A DNA stretch of 53,750 nucleotides, from positions 1-53,750 of the forward strand of contig JAJAYW010000082.1 of assembly GCA_026786005.1 (NCBI GenBank), in the 5' to 3' direction. Below the pieces are notes generated by a model. It searched no databases and had not been told where the DNA came from. It saw only the letters and a list, made by a program, of their open reading frames with translations. The stretch is from Lysobacter sp. GTDB taxonomy: Bacteria; Pseudomonadota; Gammaproteobacteria; Xanthomonadales; Xanthomonadaceae. How positions within the stretch are numbered: the first letter of the stretch is position 1; each line of letters begins with the position of its first letter. Positions 16,192 to 25,357 of the stretch are shown piece after piece. A program made the translations under genes and the position numbers.

Positions 16192-16970
16192 GCCTGTCCA
16201 GAACCTTGATGAGGCGACTGCCCGCTGCGTTCCGCTGTGGGTTCACTCAACGCGACCTGCTCACCTCGCCTGGCAACTCGATAGCCGCGTTGCGACAACG
16301 CTTCGCCATCGCCCGCACTCGCATAGTGGTACAGCACGCAGCGATCAAGCAGGCCGCGCGGATATTCACGCTCCAGGTCTTCGATGCCGCTGTGCGATGG
16401 ATTGCCGTGTAGCGCGCAATCGTGCGCGATCAATTCGTTGTCGTCGGCGAACTTGTTCAACATTTCCGGAATCGGCCGCGTGTCTCCGCTCCAGACCAGG
16501 CTGCCGCGCAAACGCAGGCCAAACGCGGTTTCCGGAAAGTGATGACGCACCGGAAACACATCCAGGCGCACGCCCTCATGCCAGAACACATCGCCGACCG
16601 GGATCACGTGGAAGGCATCCCAGAAATTCGCGCCGCCTTCGGCCAGCACATTCGGATAGTCGCCAACGCGTCGATGCAGCAATGGCACGATCGCGGCCGG
16701 CACGTACAGTCGGGTTTTGCCATTCGGCGGCCGATCGAAATAATTTGATACGAACAAGCGCTCGAACCCGGCGACATGATCCAGATGCGTATGCGTGACG
16801 AAGACCGCTTGCGGGAACGTGCCGTACTGCGCCAGATACGCCGTCAAACCTTCGCCGCCACAATCGATGGTCAACCACGGCGCGCCATCGCGCTCGATCG
16901 TCGCCATCGGCGAGCCGAGTTCGACCGCCGACGCGTTGCCCACACCGTGGAAGCGCAGTGTCCAGCCCAT
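16188..16970 (-). CDS. MBL-fold metal hydrolase (RNase Z-like group)
   Basis: A 260-residue metallo-beta-lactamase-fold protein. It opens [19 protein letters not shown] and carries the metal motif THTHLDHVAGFERLF, a later LVWSGDTRPI Asp ligand and a late His in YHYASAGDG. The shape is like RNase Z/phosphodiesterase relatives, but the substrate is unknown. It overlaps kdkA upstream by one base and moaA downstream by four, so it sits inside an operon joining a lipopolysaccharide kinase with cofactor synthesis. A much longer open frame upstream only shadows kdkA. Confidence 0.85.
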   Translation of the reverse strand: MGWTLRFHGVGNASAVELGSPMATIERDGAPWLTIDCGGEGLTAYLAQYGTFPQAVFVTHTHLDHVAGFERLFVSNYFDRPPNGKTRLYVPAAIVPLLHRRVGDYPNVLAEGGANFWDAFHVIPVGDVFWHEGVRLDVFPVRHHFPETAFGLRLRGSLVWSGDTRPIPEMLNKFADDNELIAHDCALHGNPSHSGIEDLEREYPRGLLDRCVLYHYASAGDGEALSQRGYRVARRGEQVALSEPTAERSGQSPHQGSGQA

Positions 16971-17728
16971 CAGTAACCTCGATCCCAGGTGGCGATATAG
17001 GCGCCGCGCAACCGCGCGAAGTCGCTTTCCACCTCCTGGATGGAGCGCGCGCCACGCAATTTCAACAACGATCGTTTCAGGCGCGCCAGATTCCTCTCCC
17101 GCCATGCGGTCGCGGGGATGCGCAACTTGCCGCGATCGAAATCGATCAGCCAGCCATGTCCCTGACTGTCGAACAGGATGTTGTGCGCATTGAGATCGGC
17201 ATGATCGAGACCGGCGCGATGGAAGCGTGCGATCAGACGACCGGTTTCCTCCCACGGCGCGTCGTAACCTGCGACTGCGGCGCGCTCGGCCAGCGAGCGG
17301 ACATTGTCGATGCGTTCCAGCAGGATCGCCGCTTGGTAGCGCAGGCCATCGCGGCGATACTGCGCCGCATACGGCCGGGGCACCGGCAGACCCAGCCTGG
17401 ACAGTTCGCGCAGCAATCGGAACTCGCTGAAACTGCGCACCTTGTTGGCGCCCGGCCACAGGAAACCCTCGCGACGCAATTTCGCCATCCAACCACCACG
17501 CAGGTATTGCCGCAACACGGCTTGACCGAAGGGCGCATCGACAAACCATGCCCCGCCGCGACCACCGCTCTGCACCGGCCGCGCGTGTAAGCCCCAGTGC
17601 GAGGGCAGGAACCATTCGGGTTCAACTTGCCGCAGACGCTGCGTGTCGAACAGAATCGCTCCCGCACCACGATGATTGTCGTCATCGCGGAACGGTGTCA
17701 GCGTTTCAGTGGCGTCCAATCCAGCCAT
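16970..17728 (-). CDS. kdkA: 3-deoxy-D-manno-octulosonic acid kinase
   Basis: A 252-residue small kinase of the KdkA type, which phosphorylates the Kdo residue of the lipopolysaccharide inner core using ATP. Visible: [20 protein letters not shown], a Lys/Glu pair region ([20 protein letters not shown]), the catalytic loop [11 protein letters not shown] and the metal Asp in [11 protein letters not shown]. It is divergent from the GT9 gene with 20 bases between, fitting a shared role in LPS core assembly. The stop overlaps the next gene's start (TGATG). Confidence 0.9.
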   Translation of the reverse strand: MAGLDATETLTPFRDDDNHRGAGAILFDTQRLRQVEPEWFLPSHWGLHARPVQSGGRGGAWFVDAPFGQAVLRQYLRGGWMAKLRREGFLWPGANKVRSFSEFRLLRELSRLGLPVPRPYAAQYRRDGLRYQAAILLERIDNVRSLAERAAVAGYDAPWEETGRLIARFHRAGLDHADLNAHNILFDSQGHGWLIDFDRGKLRIPATAWRERNLARLKRSLLKLRGARSIQEVESDFARLRGAYIATWDRGY

Positions 17729-17748
17729 CCAGCGAGTCTAGCAAGCCA

Positions 17749-18801
17749 GTGTCCAATCCCCCCGCCTCGATCTGCCTGCTCCGCCTCTCCGCGCTCGGCG
17801 ACGTGACCCACGTGCTGCCACTTGTGCGCACGTTGCGCGCAGCGTGGCCGCAGGTTGCGTTGACCTGGGTCATCGGCAAGGGCGAGGAAAATTTGCTTGC
17901 GGGGCTTGGAGGGGTCGACTTCCTCATCTACGACAAGAAAACCGGGTTGGCCGGCATGCGCGCTTTGCGCAGTGCATTTCACGGACGCCGTTTTGATGCA
18001 CTGCTGCAGATGCAGGTTGCCGCGCGCGCGAACCTGCTCTCGGCATTGATTCCGGCAGATCGCCGCATCGGTTACGACAAACCCCGGGCCAAGGACCTGC
18101 ATGGACTGTTCATCAACGAGCGCATCGCCGACCGCCCCAGCATGCATGTACTGGATGCCATCGGCAGTTTCTGCGAACCGCTCGGGCTGCAACAGACCGG
18201 AGTCGTCTGGGACCTGCCGGTACCGGCGGATGCCCATGCATGGGCCCGTGCGCAATGGCCGGACGACGATGTGCCGACGTTGCTGATCTCGCCATGTTCC
18301 AGCCATGTGCGTCGCAACTGGCGCGCGGAACGTTATGCCGCAGTCGCCGACCATGCTGCGTCGCGCGGATGGCGAATCGTGTTGTGTGGTGGGCGCAGCG
18401 AACTGGAACGCGATACCGGCGACGCGATCCTGGTGCAAATGCAATCGCTTGCACTCAACCTGATCGGCAAGGACACACTGAAGCAACTCCCCGCCCTGCT
18501 GGCACGCGCCAACCTGGTGATGACGCCGGACTCCGGGCCAATGCATATCGCCAACGCGATGGGCACCAAGGTGCTGGGCCTGCATGCGGCCAGCAATCCA
18601 AAGCGCAGTGGTCCGTATTCTGATCTTCGCTATTGCGTGGATCGCTATGACGATGCTGCGCGGAAATTTCTCCGGAAACCGGCCAGCGAGCTCAAGTGGG
18701 GGGCGAAGATCGAGTTTGACGAGGTGATGGATCTGGTGACGGTCGAGGACGGCATCGCGGCTTTTGAGCGTTACGTGGACGATCACCGGCATGACATGTA
18801 G
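17749..18801 (+). CDS. Glycosyltransferase family 9 (LPS heptosyltransferase I-like)
   Basis: A 350-residue GT-B enzyme of family 9. The N-terminus ICLLRLSALGDVTHVLPLVR is the typical start of heptosyltransferases, RRIGYDKPRAKDLHGLF is of the WaaC type, and the C-terminal donor site reads VMTPDSGPMHIANAMGTKVL. It likely adds heptose or another sugar to the LPS core, in line with the divergent kdkA. The start is GTG at 17749; further upstream the frame overlaps kdkA. Confidence 0.88.
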   Translation: MSNPPASICLLRLSALGDVTHVLPLVRTLRAAWPQVALTWVIGKGEENLLAGLGGVDFLIYDKKTGLAGMRALRSAFHGRRFDALLQMQVAARANLLSALIPADRRIGYDKPRAKDLHGLFINERIADRPSMHVLDAIGSFCEPLGLQQTGVVWDLPVPADAHAWARAQWPDDDVPTLLISPCSSHVRRNWRAERYAAVADHAASRGWRIVLCGGRSELERDTGDAILVQMQSLALNLIGKDTLKQLPALLARANLVMTPDSGPMHIANAMGTKVLGLHAASNPKRSGPYSDLRYCVDRYDDAARKFLRKPASELKWGAKIEFDEVMDLVTVEDGIAAFERYVDDHRHDM

Positions 18802-18957
18802 TTCGGGTGGAGCGCGATTTGCTACATGCACATCAGCTTTGCCTAGGATCCTTGGCCTGTTCGATATCGAGAACCTTCAGTGTCTGGCCGAACAAGACAC
18901 ACTTTCCGTCATCACTTGGGCAGCATGTCGCGCAACGATGCCGCCTGTTGCAAGCGA

Positions 18958-19365
18958 TCAAGGTCCAGCACCGGCCTTGTAATCTTCGTACGACTTTTCC
19001 TCGATATACGCCGAGCCCAATGCGAGATTGATGTCTCTCTTGATCCGCGCACGCGTGTCGTTCTCGAAATACACGCTGCGCGCCAACTGCACGAATGCGT
19101 CGTCGAAGGCCTGCGCTTTTTCCTTGATGCGGATGTCGTCCTCGATCACCCACAGGCGTTCGTTGACCGCCTTGAGCTCGGCACGCAACTTGATCACATC
19201 GCTGTCGACGGACGGATGCGCCATCCAGGTGTTTTCCAGCGCCGACAACTCGTTGCGGACATTGACCAGCTTGCCCGGGTCCGACACGCGCTCGGACTTG
19301 ATTTGCAGGATCGCGATCTTGTCGAGCAATTCGCCGAAGGACACCGGCACCAGGATTTCCGACAT
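18958..19365 (-). CDS. DUF6165 family protein
   Basis: A 135-residue cytoplasmic-looking protein: MSEILVPVSFGELLDKIAIL, then a long helical middle (ERLWVIEDDIRIKEKAQ) and a C-terminal segment RARIKRDINLALGSAYIEEK. I associate this with the DUF6165 family, whose function is not established and which is often found near glycosyltransferases. An AAGGTG ribosome-binding site precedes the ATG. It converges with the GT9 gene. Confidence 0.8.
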   Translation of the reverse strand: MSEILVPVSFGELLDKIAILQIKSERVSDPGKLVNVRNELSALENTWMAHPSVDSDVIKLRAELKAVNERLWVIEDDIRIKEKAQAFDDAFVQLARSVYFENDTRARIKRDINLALGSAYIEEKSYEDYKAGAGP

Positions 19366-19435
19366 GGCACACCTTGGAAATACGATCGAAGCACTAGTGT
19401 AACGGGCGGTAATCCCTCGACTGGCAAGCAAATCC

Positions 19436-19464
19436 TTGTCCGCCCCAGCCGTGGACCGTATCAT
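19436..19464 (+). promoter_or_regulatory. Candidate promoter of tRNA-Ser(CGA)
   Basis: TTGTCC (19436-19441) and TATCAT (19459-19464) with a 17-base spacer, ending 14 bases before the tRNA. Confidence 0.5.
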
Positions 19465-19478
19465 TGCGACCCCACTGC

Positions 19479-19570
<92 letters not shown>

Positions 19571-19574
19571 TTGC

Positions 19575-19596
19575 CGGGTTTGTCCGGCTTTTTTAG
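19575..19596 (+). terminator. Intrinsic terminator after tRNA-Ser(CGA)
   Basis: GCCGG (19575-19579) and CCGGC (19586-19590) form a stem followed by six T residues, directly after the tRNA CCA. Confidence 0.85.
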
Positions 19597-19739
19597 CGCC
19601 CGGCCGCAATACCCTCCTCGTCACGCTCCGACCACGTCGGTGAACGGATTACGCTCCATGCCCTGGTTTTGCTTGAACCGCGGCCGTCGCTTCACGCACA
19701 TTGCGTTATGACTCTAAACAGCCAAGATAATCGACCGAC

Positions 19740-20444
19740 ATGATCGAGTTCGGACACCTGACCCATGTCGGCCTGCGCCGCGAGTTGAACGAAGACACCT
19801 ACTACGGCGATAGCGAGCTGGGTCTTTGGTTGGTGGCGGACGGCATGGGCGGGCACGAATATGGCGAAGTCGCCAGCGCCCTTGCGCGCGAGACCATCGT
19901 CCGTGAGGTCCGCGACGGCACGCCGCTGGCACAGGCGATCCGCATCGCCGACGAGGAAATCATCCGCGCGTCCAAGCGCCGCAACGAAGCGCTGCCGATG
20001 GGCACCACCGTCGTGGCCGCGCGGGTGGCGGGCAATCGCTTTGAAGTGGCATGGGTCGGCGACAGCCGGGTGTATCTGTGGCGCGACGGCCAGCTGGCAC
20101 AGCTGTCGCAGGATCACAGTTACGTGCAGGAACTCATTGTCCAGGGCGCGATTACCAACGAGCAGGCGCGCAGTCATCCGCACCGCAACGTGGTCACGCA
20201 GGCGCTGGGCGTGACCGATCCGCAGCAACTCAATGTCGAGACGATGACCGGCGACATGCGTCCCGGCACGCAGCTGTTGCTATGCAGTGATGGCCTGACC
20301 GAGGAAGTCGACGACGGCGGTATCGCCCGCATCCTGGCGCACGACGAATGCAGTGCGCAGGAGTGTGTGGATGGGTTGGTCGCTGCGGCGCTGGATGGCG
20401 GCGGCTCGGACAACGTGACCGTGGTGCTGGTCCGCCGTCATTGA
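19740..20444 (+). CDS. PP2C-type Ser/Thr protein phosphatase (Stp1/PppA-like)
   Basis: A 234-residue metal-dependent phosphatase. Metal-binding motifs are in order: HVGLRRELNEDTYY, LVADGMGGHEYGEVAS, GTTVVAARV, VGDSRVYLWRDGQL, LLLCSDGLTEEVDD and the terminal GGGSDNVTVVLV. It would dephosphorylate phospho-Ser/Thr (and possibly Asp/Tyr) in cytoplasmic proteins. No kinase gene is adjacent. The 122 bases between it and dnaQ hold no gene that I can see. Confidence 0.92.
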   Translation: MIEFGHLTHVGLRRELNEDTYYGDSELGLWLVADGMGGHEYGEVASALARETIVREVRDGTPLAQAIRIADEEIIRASKRRNEALPMGTTVVAARVAGNRFEVAWVGDSRVYLWRDGQLAQLSQDHSYVQELIVQGAITNEQARSHPHRNVVTQALGVTDPQQLNVETMTGDMRPGTQLLLCSDGLTEEVDDGGIARILAHDECSAQECVDGLVAAALDGGGSDNVTVVLVRRH

Positions 20445-20566
20445 TGCGTTGTTGTTAGTGGCCGTGCCCAACTGCGTGCAGGACGTTCCCACCCATAGCT
20501 CATAGGCGGAACGGCTGCCCTCGCGGCAACTACAGCGGATCCGGCGCGTTGCGTCTTGATCCGGCC

Positions 20567-21277
20567 TTACGACGGGCTTAAATCCCAGACGCACGCACCC
20601 GACTTCGCACGAATTCCGGCCAGGCGCGTCTCGTGCGCGAGGTTGTCTTCATCGCTGACATGCACTCGCGGCCGCGCAGCCGCATCACTCGCGATCGTGG
20701 TGGGTGTGACCAAGACCACGGTCACGTCCTGCGTGGCGCTGGCGAAGCCGATCTCACCCTGCCCTGCCGTCATTGCAAGATAGGCCTCGGCCAGCAGTTG
20801 CGCATCGAGCAACGCCCCGTGCAGCAGGCGATGCGAGTTGTCGACACCGAGCCGCTTGCACAGTGCATCGAGCGAATTGCGCTGGCCGGGAAAACGCTGG
20901 CGTGCCATCGCCAGCGAATCCTCGACTTGCACGCGTTCGCGCATGCGGCCGTGGTGCGTTCCGATCCGTGCCAGCTCCGCATCCAGGAAGCCAATATCGA
21001 AAGCGGCGTTGTGGATGATGACCTCGGCGCCGTCGACAAAGGCGAGGAATTCCTCGACCACATCGGCGAACCGGGGTTTGTCGGCGAGGAATTCCACTGT
21101 CAGGCCGGTGACTTCCTGCGCGCCTGGCTCGAACTCGCAGTCCGGGTTGAGGTAGCGCTGGAACGTCCGCCCAGTGGGACGCCGCTCGACCAGTTCCACG
21201 CAGCCGATTTCAACGACGCGGTTGCCTTTCTCCCATGACAGGCCGGTGGTTTCGGTATCCAGCACGATTTGACGCAT
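20567..21277 (-). CDS. dnaQ: DNA polymerase III epsilon subunit (proofreading exonuclease)
   Basis: A 236-residue DEDDh 3'-5' exonuclease. Exo I is IVLDTETTGLSWEKGNRVVEI, trimmed here to its key D and E; Exo II is IIHNAAFDIGFLDAEL; Exo III is HGALLDAQLLAEAYL with catalytic His and Asp. The C-terminal tail binds the alpha subunit in the family. It follows rnhA, and the pair dnaQ/rnhA beside gloB and a methyltransferase is also the E. coli layout, though in E. coli dnaQ and rnhA are divergent while here both are on the minus strand. Confidence 0.96.
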   Translation of the reverse strand: MRQIVLDTETTGLSWEKGNRVVEIGCVELVERRPTGRTFQRYLNPDCEFEPGAQEVTGLTVEFLADKPRFADVVEEFLAFVDGAEVIIHNAAFDIGFLDAELARIGTHHGRMRERVQVEDSLAMARQRFPGQRNSLDALCKRLGVDNSHRLLHGALLDAQLLAEAYLAMTAGQGEIGFASATQDVTVVLVTPTTIASDAAARPRVHVSDEDNLAHETRLAGIRAKSGACVWDLSPS

Positions 21278-21337
21278 TGTTTTCCTTGGTATTGGTTGAG
21301 AGTTGGTGGAGGAAATTCAGGTCGTTGCCAGCAACCA

Positions 21338-21793
21338 TCAACCTCGAACCATCAACTCATCCTTGAACATCATTGCCTGATCGCGCGCCAGCCCATCGAC
21401 GCGTTCGTTGTCCGGATCACCGGAATGGCCCTTCACCCAGCGCCAGTCGATGCGATGCCGTTGTGTCGCCGCATGCAGTCGTTCCCACAGGTCCTGGTTC
21501 TTGACCGCCGTACCACCGGCCGTCTTCCATTTGCGCTTGATCCAGTTGGGCAGCCACTCGCCGATCCCCTGCTGCACATAGCGCGAATCGGTGTGCAGCG
21601 CGATCACGCACGGTTCGGTGAGGACTTCCAGCGCGGCAATGGCGGCCATCAACTCCATGCGATTGTTGGTGGTCAAGATCTCACCGCCCGCGATTTCGCG
21701 TTCCTTGTTTCCATAGCGCAACAGCGCCGCCCAGCCGCCGGGACCGGGGTTGCCGAGGCAGGCGCCGTCGGTATGGATTTCGATCGTTTTCAT
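21338..21793 (-). CDS. rnhA: Ribonuclease HI
   Basis: A 151-residue RNase HI that cuts RNA in RNA:DNA hybrids. Catalytic acidic residues are visible: Asp9 in [15 protein letters not shown], Glu in [10 protein letters not shown], Asp in [13 protein letters not shown] and Asp in the late [15 protein letters not shown], which also holds the active-site His. The start ATG at 21791-21793 lies 10 bases after the methyltransferase stop, suggesting one transcript. Confidence 0.97.
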   Translation of the reverse strand: MKTIEIHTDGACLGNPGPGGWAALLRYGNKEREIAGGEILTTNNRMELMAAIAALEVLTEPCVIALHTDSRYVQQGIGEWLPNWIKRKWKTAGGTAVKNQDLWERLHAATQRHRIDWRWVKGHSGDPDNERVDGLARDQAMMFKDELMVRG

Positions 21794-21803
21794 TGCGGCG
21801 GGG

Positions 21804-22475
21804 TCATGTTGCCGAGACACCGGGCGCCCAGCGCACGGCACGTTGGCGGATGGGCGTGAGGGGGATGGCGCGTTTCTCCGCACGCAGCAGGTAGGCCGCG
21901 CGTACGCCTGCGCCGATCTGCAGTTCAGGCGCCGGCGCGACCCGCCAACGTGGCCCGATGCCCTGCGAGACTGGCTCCGGCTGCAATCCGTGGATGCGCA
22001 GGCGGCGACGCCACGTGACCGGCTCGATCACACGGATGCTGCTGCCCAGCCAATGCCGCCGGTACGGAGACAGGGGATTCAGGGCAAAGACCCACAGCCG
22101 CCCGCCCGGGAGGAGCACGCGCGCGCATTCCTCCAGCAACTCGGGCCAGGCCAGCCCGCCCTCGACAACGTGCTGGAGCACCACCGTGCCCACCGCCTCG
22201 CTAGCCAGCGGCAGCGCCGTGCCGCAACGCAGGACGCCGCTGAAGCCTTGTCCATCGGTGCGCAGCGCCACGCCTGCAGTGGGCGCGACCAGTGCCTGGG
22301 GTTCCGCAGAGAGCCACAGCCACGGCGGTCCGGGGCGTTCAGCAAAGGCTTGAATCAGCGTGGGCACCTCGCTTTCCAGCACCGCCTGGCCAGCCATTCC
22401 CGAAAACCATGACGGTGGTCGCTCGGGTTGACGGCTGGTGGAGTGGACGGGCATGGTCGGGATTCTAAAGGTCAT
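21804..22475 (-). CDS. SAM-dependent methyltransferase domain protein (YafS-like)
   Basis: About 223 residues. The fold resembles class I methyltransferases with [20 protein letters not shown] and [19 protein letters not shown], but the glycine-rich SAM loop at the start is poorly conserved. By position (between gloB and rnhA) it matches E. coli yafS. Substrate unknown. The start is uncertain: GTG at 22487, ATG at 22475 or ATG at 22454 are all in frame. It is divergent from gloB with about 20 bases between starts. Confidence 0.8.
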   Translation of the reverse strand: MTFRIPTMPVHSTSRQPERPPSWFSGMAGQAVLESEVPTLIQAFAERPGPPWLWLSAEPQALVAPTAGVALRTDGQGFSGVLRCGTALPLASEAVGTVVLQHVVEGGLAWPELLEECARVLLPGGRLWVFALNPLSPYRRHWLGSSIRVIEPVTWRRRLRIHGLQPEPVSQGIGPRWRVAPAPELQIGAGVRAAYLLRAEKRAIPLTPIRQRAVRWAPGVSAT

Positions 22476-22496
22476 GTCCTCGCACACCGAGACTTG

Positions 22497-23264
22497 ATGA
22501 TGCGATTACTTGCGGTGCCGGCGTTCAGCGACAACTACATCTGGACCCTGGTCGACGATGACGGGCAGGCGTGGATCGTCGATCCTGGCCAGGCCGGACC
22601 GGTCTTTGACGCTATTGGCAATGCCCTGACGCCGGTGGGCATCCTGCTGACGCACCATCACGATGATCACATCGGCGGCGTGCCGGCGCTGCTAGAGCGC
22701 TGGCCCGGGCTCCCGGTGATCGCCCCGCACGACGCGCGCATCACCACTGCCACGCAGCGCGTCGGCGAGGGCGTCCAGGTCCGGGTATCGGGTTGGACGT
22801 TCGACGTCCTCGAAATCCCGGGCCACACCCACAGCCACATCGCCTTCGTTGGCCACGGTCACTTGTTCTGCGGCGATACCTTGTTCGGCCTCGGCTGCGG
22901 GCGCCTGTTTGAAGGTACGCCGATGCAGATGCTGACATCCCTGGACAAGCTCGCGGCACTGCCGGACGACACGCGGGTGTGCTGCGGCCACGAATACACC
23001 GTCGCCAACGCTGCGTTCGCGACCACGGTGGACCCGGACAACGCCGCGTTGCGCGATCGGCAACAACAGGTGATTGCATTGCGGAAGGCCGGTCAACCGA
23101 CGTTGCCTTCAACGCTGGGCGACGAGCGCGTTGGCAACCCTTTTCTGCGTGTGGAGTCGCCGGCAGTGCGTGCCGCGATCGCCCATCGGCTGGGTCGCGA
23201 ACCCGCGGACCGCGTTGAAACCTTCGCCGAACTTCGGCGTTGGAAGGACGGGTTTGGCGCATGA
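22497..23264 (+). CDS. gloB: Hydroxyacylglutathione hydrolase (glyoxalase II)
   Basis: A 255-residue MBL-fold enzyme that hydrolyses S-D-lactoylglutathione to D-lactate and glutathione. The metal motif THHHDDH is at residues 52-58; further ligands are in IPGHTHSHIAF, LFCGDTLFGLGCGRLFEGTP and CCGHEYTVANAAF. The C-terminal glutathione-binding region is present (ETFAELRRWKDGF). Two adjacent ATGs (22497, 22500) can start it. It overlaps mltD by four bases. Confidence 0.96.
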   Translation: MMRLLAVPAFSDNYIWTLVDDDGQAWIVDPGQAGPVFDAIGNALTPVGILLTHHHDDHIGGVPALLERWPGLPVIAPHDARITTATQRVGEGVQVRVSGWTFDVLEIPGHTHSHIAFVGHGHLFCGDTLFGLGCGRLFEGTPMQMLTSLDKLAALPDDTRVCCGHEYTVANAAFATTVDPDNAALRDRQQQVIALRKAGQPTLPSTLGDERVGNPFLRVESPAVRAAIAHRLGREPADRVETFAELRRWKDGFGA

Positions 23265-24442
23265 AAGTGCATTGGACATGGCTGCTGGCCTGCGTCCTGA
23301 CGTGGCCCGCGAATGCGCAGGACAAGGTCAAGGTGCCGATCGACCCGGCCTCGGTACCTGCGGCAGAGACAAACGCTCCACCCAACACCCGTAGCGGCCG
23401 CGAGATCTACCAGCGCTTTCGTGAAGGACTCGCCGATCCGACCTGCGACGCTGGCAGCAGCCCGCGCTGGCGTGCGCACTTCGCCAACGCGCCCAAACAG
23501 ATGGCCGCCAAAAGCGACGATGTGATGCCGTTGTTTGGCTACGTCGTCGACGCCGTACGCGAGGCGCACCTGCCGACCGAGTTTGCCCTGATCCCGTTCG
23601 TCGAAAGCGGCTACAAACCCGGCGCACGCAGCGCCAGCGGCCCGGCGGGATTGTGGCAATTCATCGGTGTGACCGCACGCAACCACCAGATCCCTATTCG
23701 CGCCGGTTATGACGGCCGCCTGTCGCCTGTCGATTCGACCAAGGCCGCGGTGCGCTATCTCAAGACCCTGCACGGCATGTTCGCCGGCGACTGGCGGCTG
23801 GCGGTGATGGCTTACAACGCGGGCGAATACCGCATCTTGCAGTCGTTGCGCCGCAGTGGCCAGAACGCACGCAATGCGCAGCCGGACAAACTCGTCGGCT
23901 TGTCCGGCATCACCCAGGCGTACGTCCACAAACTGCGTGCGTTGTCCTGCCTGATCGAGCAGGCCGAGAATCGTGATGACTGGATACGCGCCATCGACCG
24001 CCCCGTGCCGTTGCTCAGCGCCGAGGTGCTGCCCGCGCATGTCACCCAACTGGACGCCTGGGCAGCGCAACGCGGCATCGATGCGGCGGCGCTCAAGCGC
24101 ATGAACCCCGCCTTCACCAACGGCCGGGTGCAGCGCGTCGACCGCGCGCAGCGGGTGCTGGCTCCGGCTCCGGCGCCAGCGGCAACACCGGCAACCGCCG
24201 ATGCCCAGAGCGTGGTCGCTGCCATCCTCAGCCCGCCTGACGTGAACCTGACGCCTTCAATCGTGGTGGCGATCGCAACCGATACGGCTGAAGCGCGCAC
24301 GCACACGGTCAAACGCGGTGAATCGGCATCGACCATCGCGCGCAAGTACAAACTCGCCACCGGCGACTTGCTGCGTCGCAATGGACTTACCGTGCAGAGC
24401 ACCCTCAAGCCCGGCATGACCCTCAAACTCGACGGCGAGTAG
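23261..24442 (+). CDS. mltD: Membrane-bound lytic murein transglycosylase D
   Basis: A 393-residue envelope enzyme with a signal peptide (MKVHWTWLLACVLTWPANA), an SLT domain and one C-terminal LysM domain (HTVKRGESASTIARKYKLA). The catalytic Glu is in ALIPFVESGYKPGARSASG, followed by GLWQFIGVTARNH and VMAYNAGEYRI. It cleaves glycan strands with formation of 1,6-anhydromuramic ends. No lipobox is evident at the signal cleavage site, unlike E. coli MltD. E. coli also has gloB beside mltD. Confidence 0.92.
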   Translation: MKVHWTWLLACVLTWPANAQDKVKVPIDPASVPAAETNAPPNTRSGREIYQRFREGLADPTCDAGSSPRWRAHFANAPKQMAAKSDDVMPLFGYVVDAVREAHLPTEFALIPFVESGYKPGARSASGPAGLWQFIGVTARNHQIPIRAGYDGRLSPVDSTKAAVRYLKTLHGMFAGDWRLAVMAYNAGEYRILQSLRRSGQNARNAQPDKLVGLSGITQAYVHKLRALSCLIEQAENRDDWIRAIDRPVPLLSAEVLPAHVTQLDAWAAQRGIDAAALKRMNPAFTNGRVQRVDRAQRVLAPAPAPAATPATADAQSVVAAILSPPDVNLTPSIVVAIATDTAEARTHTVKRGESASTIARKYKLATGDLLRRNGLTVQSTLKPGMTLKLDGE

Positions 24443-24490
24443 CTGCGGCGGGCACACTTGCGCCTTCGACCGCAACCGCAAGGCAATGAC

Positions 24491-25276
24491 ATGGGTTTTC
24501 TGCAAGGCAAGCGCGCGCTGATCACCGGTATCGCCAGCGAGCGTTCCATCGCCAGCGGCATTGCCGAGGCGATGCATCGCGAAGGCGCGGAACTGGCGTT
24601 TACTTATCAGAACGAGAAGCTGAAGTCGCGCGTGGAGAGCGCTGCCAAGGAATACGGGAGCGACATCGTCATTCCACTCGACGTTGCCGACGATGCCCAG
24701 ATCGCCGCGTGCCTCGAACAACTCGGAAAGCACTGGGATGGCTTCGATATCCTCGTCCACGCCATCGCATTTGCCCCGCGCGAGGCCATTGCAGGCCAGT
24801 TCCTCGACGGCCTCACCCGCGAAAACTTCGCCATCGCGCATGACGTTTCGGCGTATTCGCTGGCGGCGATGGCGAAGGCTTCCCGGCCGCTGATGGCCGG
24901 CCGCAATGGCGCGGTCCTGACCCTGACCTACCTCGGCTCCGAACGCGCGCTGGCGAGCTACAACGTGATGGGCGTGGCCAAGGCGAGCCTGGAGGCGACC
25001 ATGCGTTACCTTGCCTACAACCTCGGTCCCGAAGGCACACGCGTCAACGCCATCTCTGCGGGCCCGATCAAGACACTGGCCGCCGCCGGCATCGCAGGCT
25101 TCCGCAAGATCCTCGGCCATGTCGAGGAGAACGCGCCGCTGCGTCGTACCGTCACCATCGAGGATGTCGGCAATGTCGCCGCGTTCCTGTGTTCCGATCT
25201 TGCCGCGGGCGTCACCGGCGAAGTGACGTACGTCGATGCGGGCTACAACATCCTCGGGATGACCGGGATCGAATGA
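24491..25276 (+). CDS. fabI: Enoyl-[acyl-carrier-protein] reductase FabI
   Basis: A 261-residue short-chain dehydrogenase-type enoyl-ACP reductase that performs the last step of each fatty-acid elongation cycle with NAD(P)H. It has the FabI-specific N-terminus [20 protein letters not shown], the active-site Tyr147, Tyr157 and Lys164 (Y-x6-K spacing in [14 protein letters not shown]), and the conserved [16 protein letters not shown] and [17 protein letters not shown]. Residue 93 is Ala where E. coli has Gly. The gene ends at a strong two-way terminator. Confidence 0.96.
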   Translation: MGFLQGKRALITGIASERSIASGIAEAMHREGAELAFTYQNEKLKSRVESAAKEYGSDIVIPLDVADDAQIAACLEQLGKHWDGFDILVHAIAFAPREAIAGQFLDGLTRENFAIAHDVSAYSLAAMAKASRPLMAGRNGAVLTLTYLGSERALASYNVMGVAKASLEATMRYLAYNLGPEGTRVNAISAGPIKTLAAAGIAGFRKILGHVEENAPLRRTVTIEDVGNVAAFLCSDLAAGVTGEVTYVDAGYNILGMTGIE

Positions 25277-25295
25277 ATCGAATAGGAAGTCCTGC

Positions 25296-25324
25296 AAAAA
25301 AGCCCGGCATCACCGGGCTTTTTT
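25296..25324. terminator. Two-way intrinsic terminator, fabI/ppiD
   Basis: AAAAAAGCCCGG-CATCA-CCGGGCTTTTTT. A GC stem is flanked by A- and T-runs, so it can end both the plus-strand fabI and the minus-strand ppiD transcripts. Confidence 0.9.
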
Positions 25325-25357
25325 GTCATCGCACGCCGCTGCGGTTTACAGGCGAGG

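Noticed and set aside
16971-17615. Extended N-terminus for the MBL hydrolase
   Set aside because: The extra residues lie inside kdkA in another frame and do not resemble an MBL protein; [11 protein letters not shown] is the natural start.
20445-20566. Possible terminator or small RNA between the PP2C gene and dnaQ
   Set aside because: Only weak GC hairpins without a T-run are visible on either strand.
24491-25276. FabI Ala93 as a triclosan-resistance change
   Set aside because: E. coli has Gly93 and some substitutions there give resistance, but sensitive FabI proteins such as that of Staphylococcus aureus naturally have Ala at this position.
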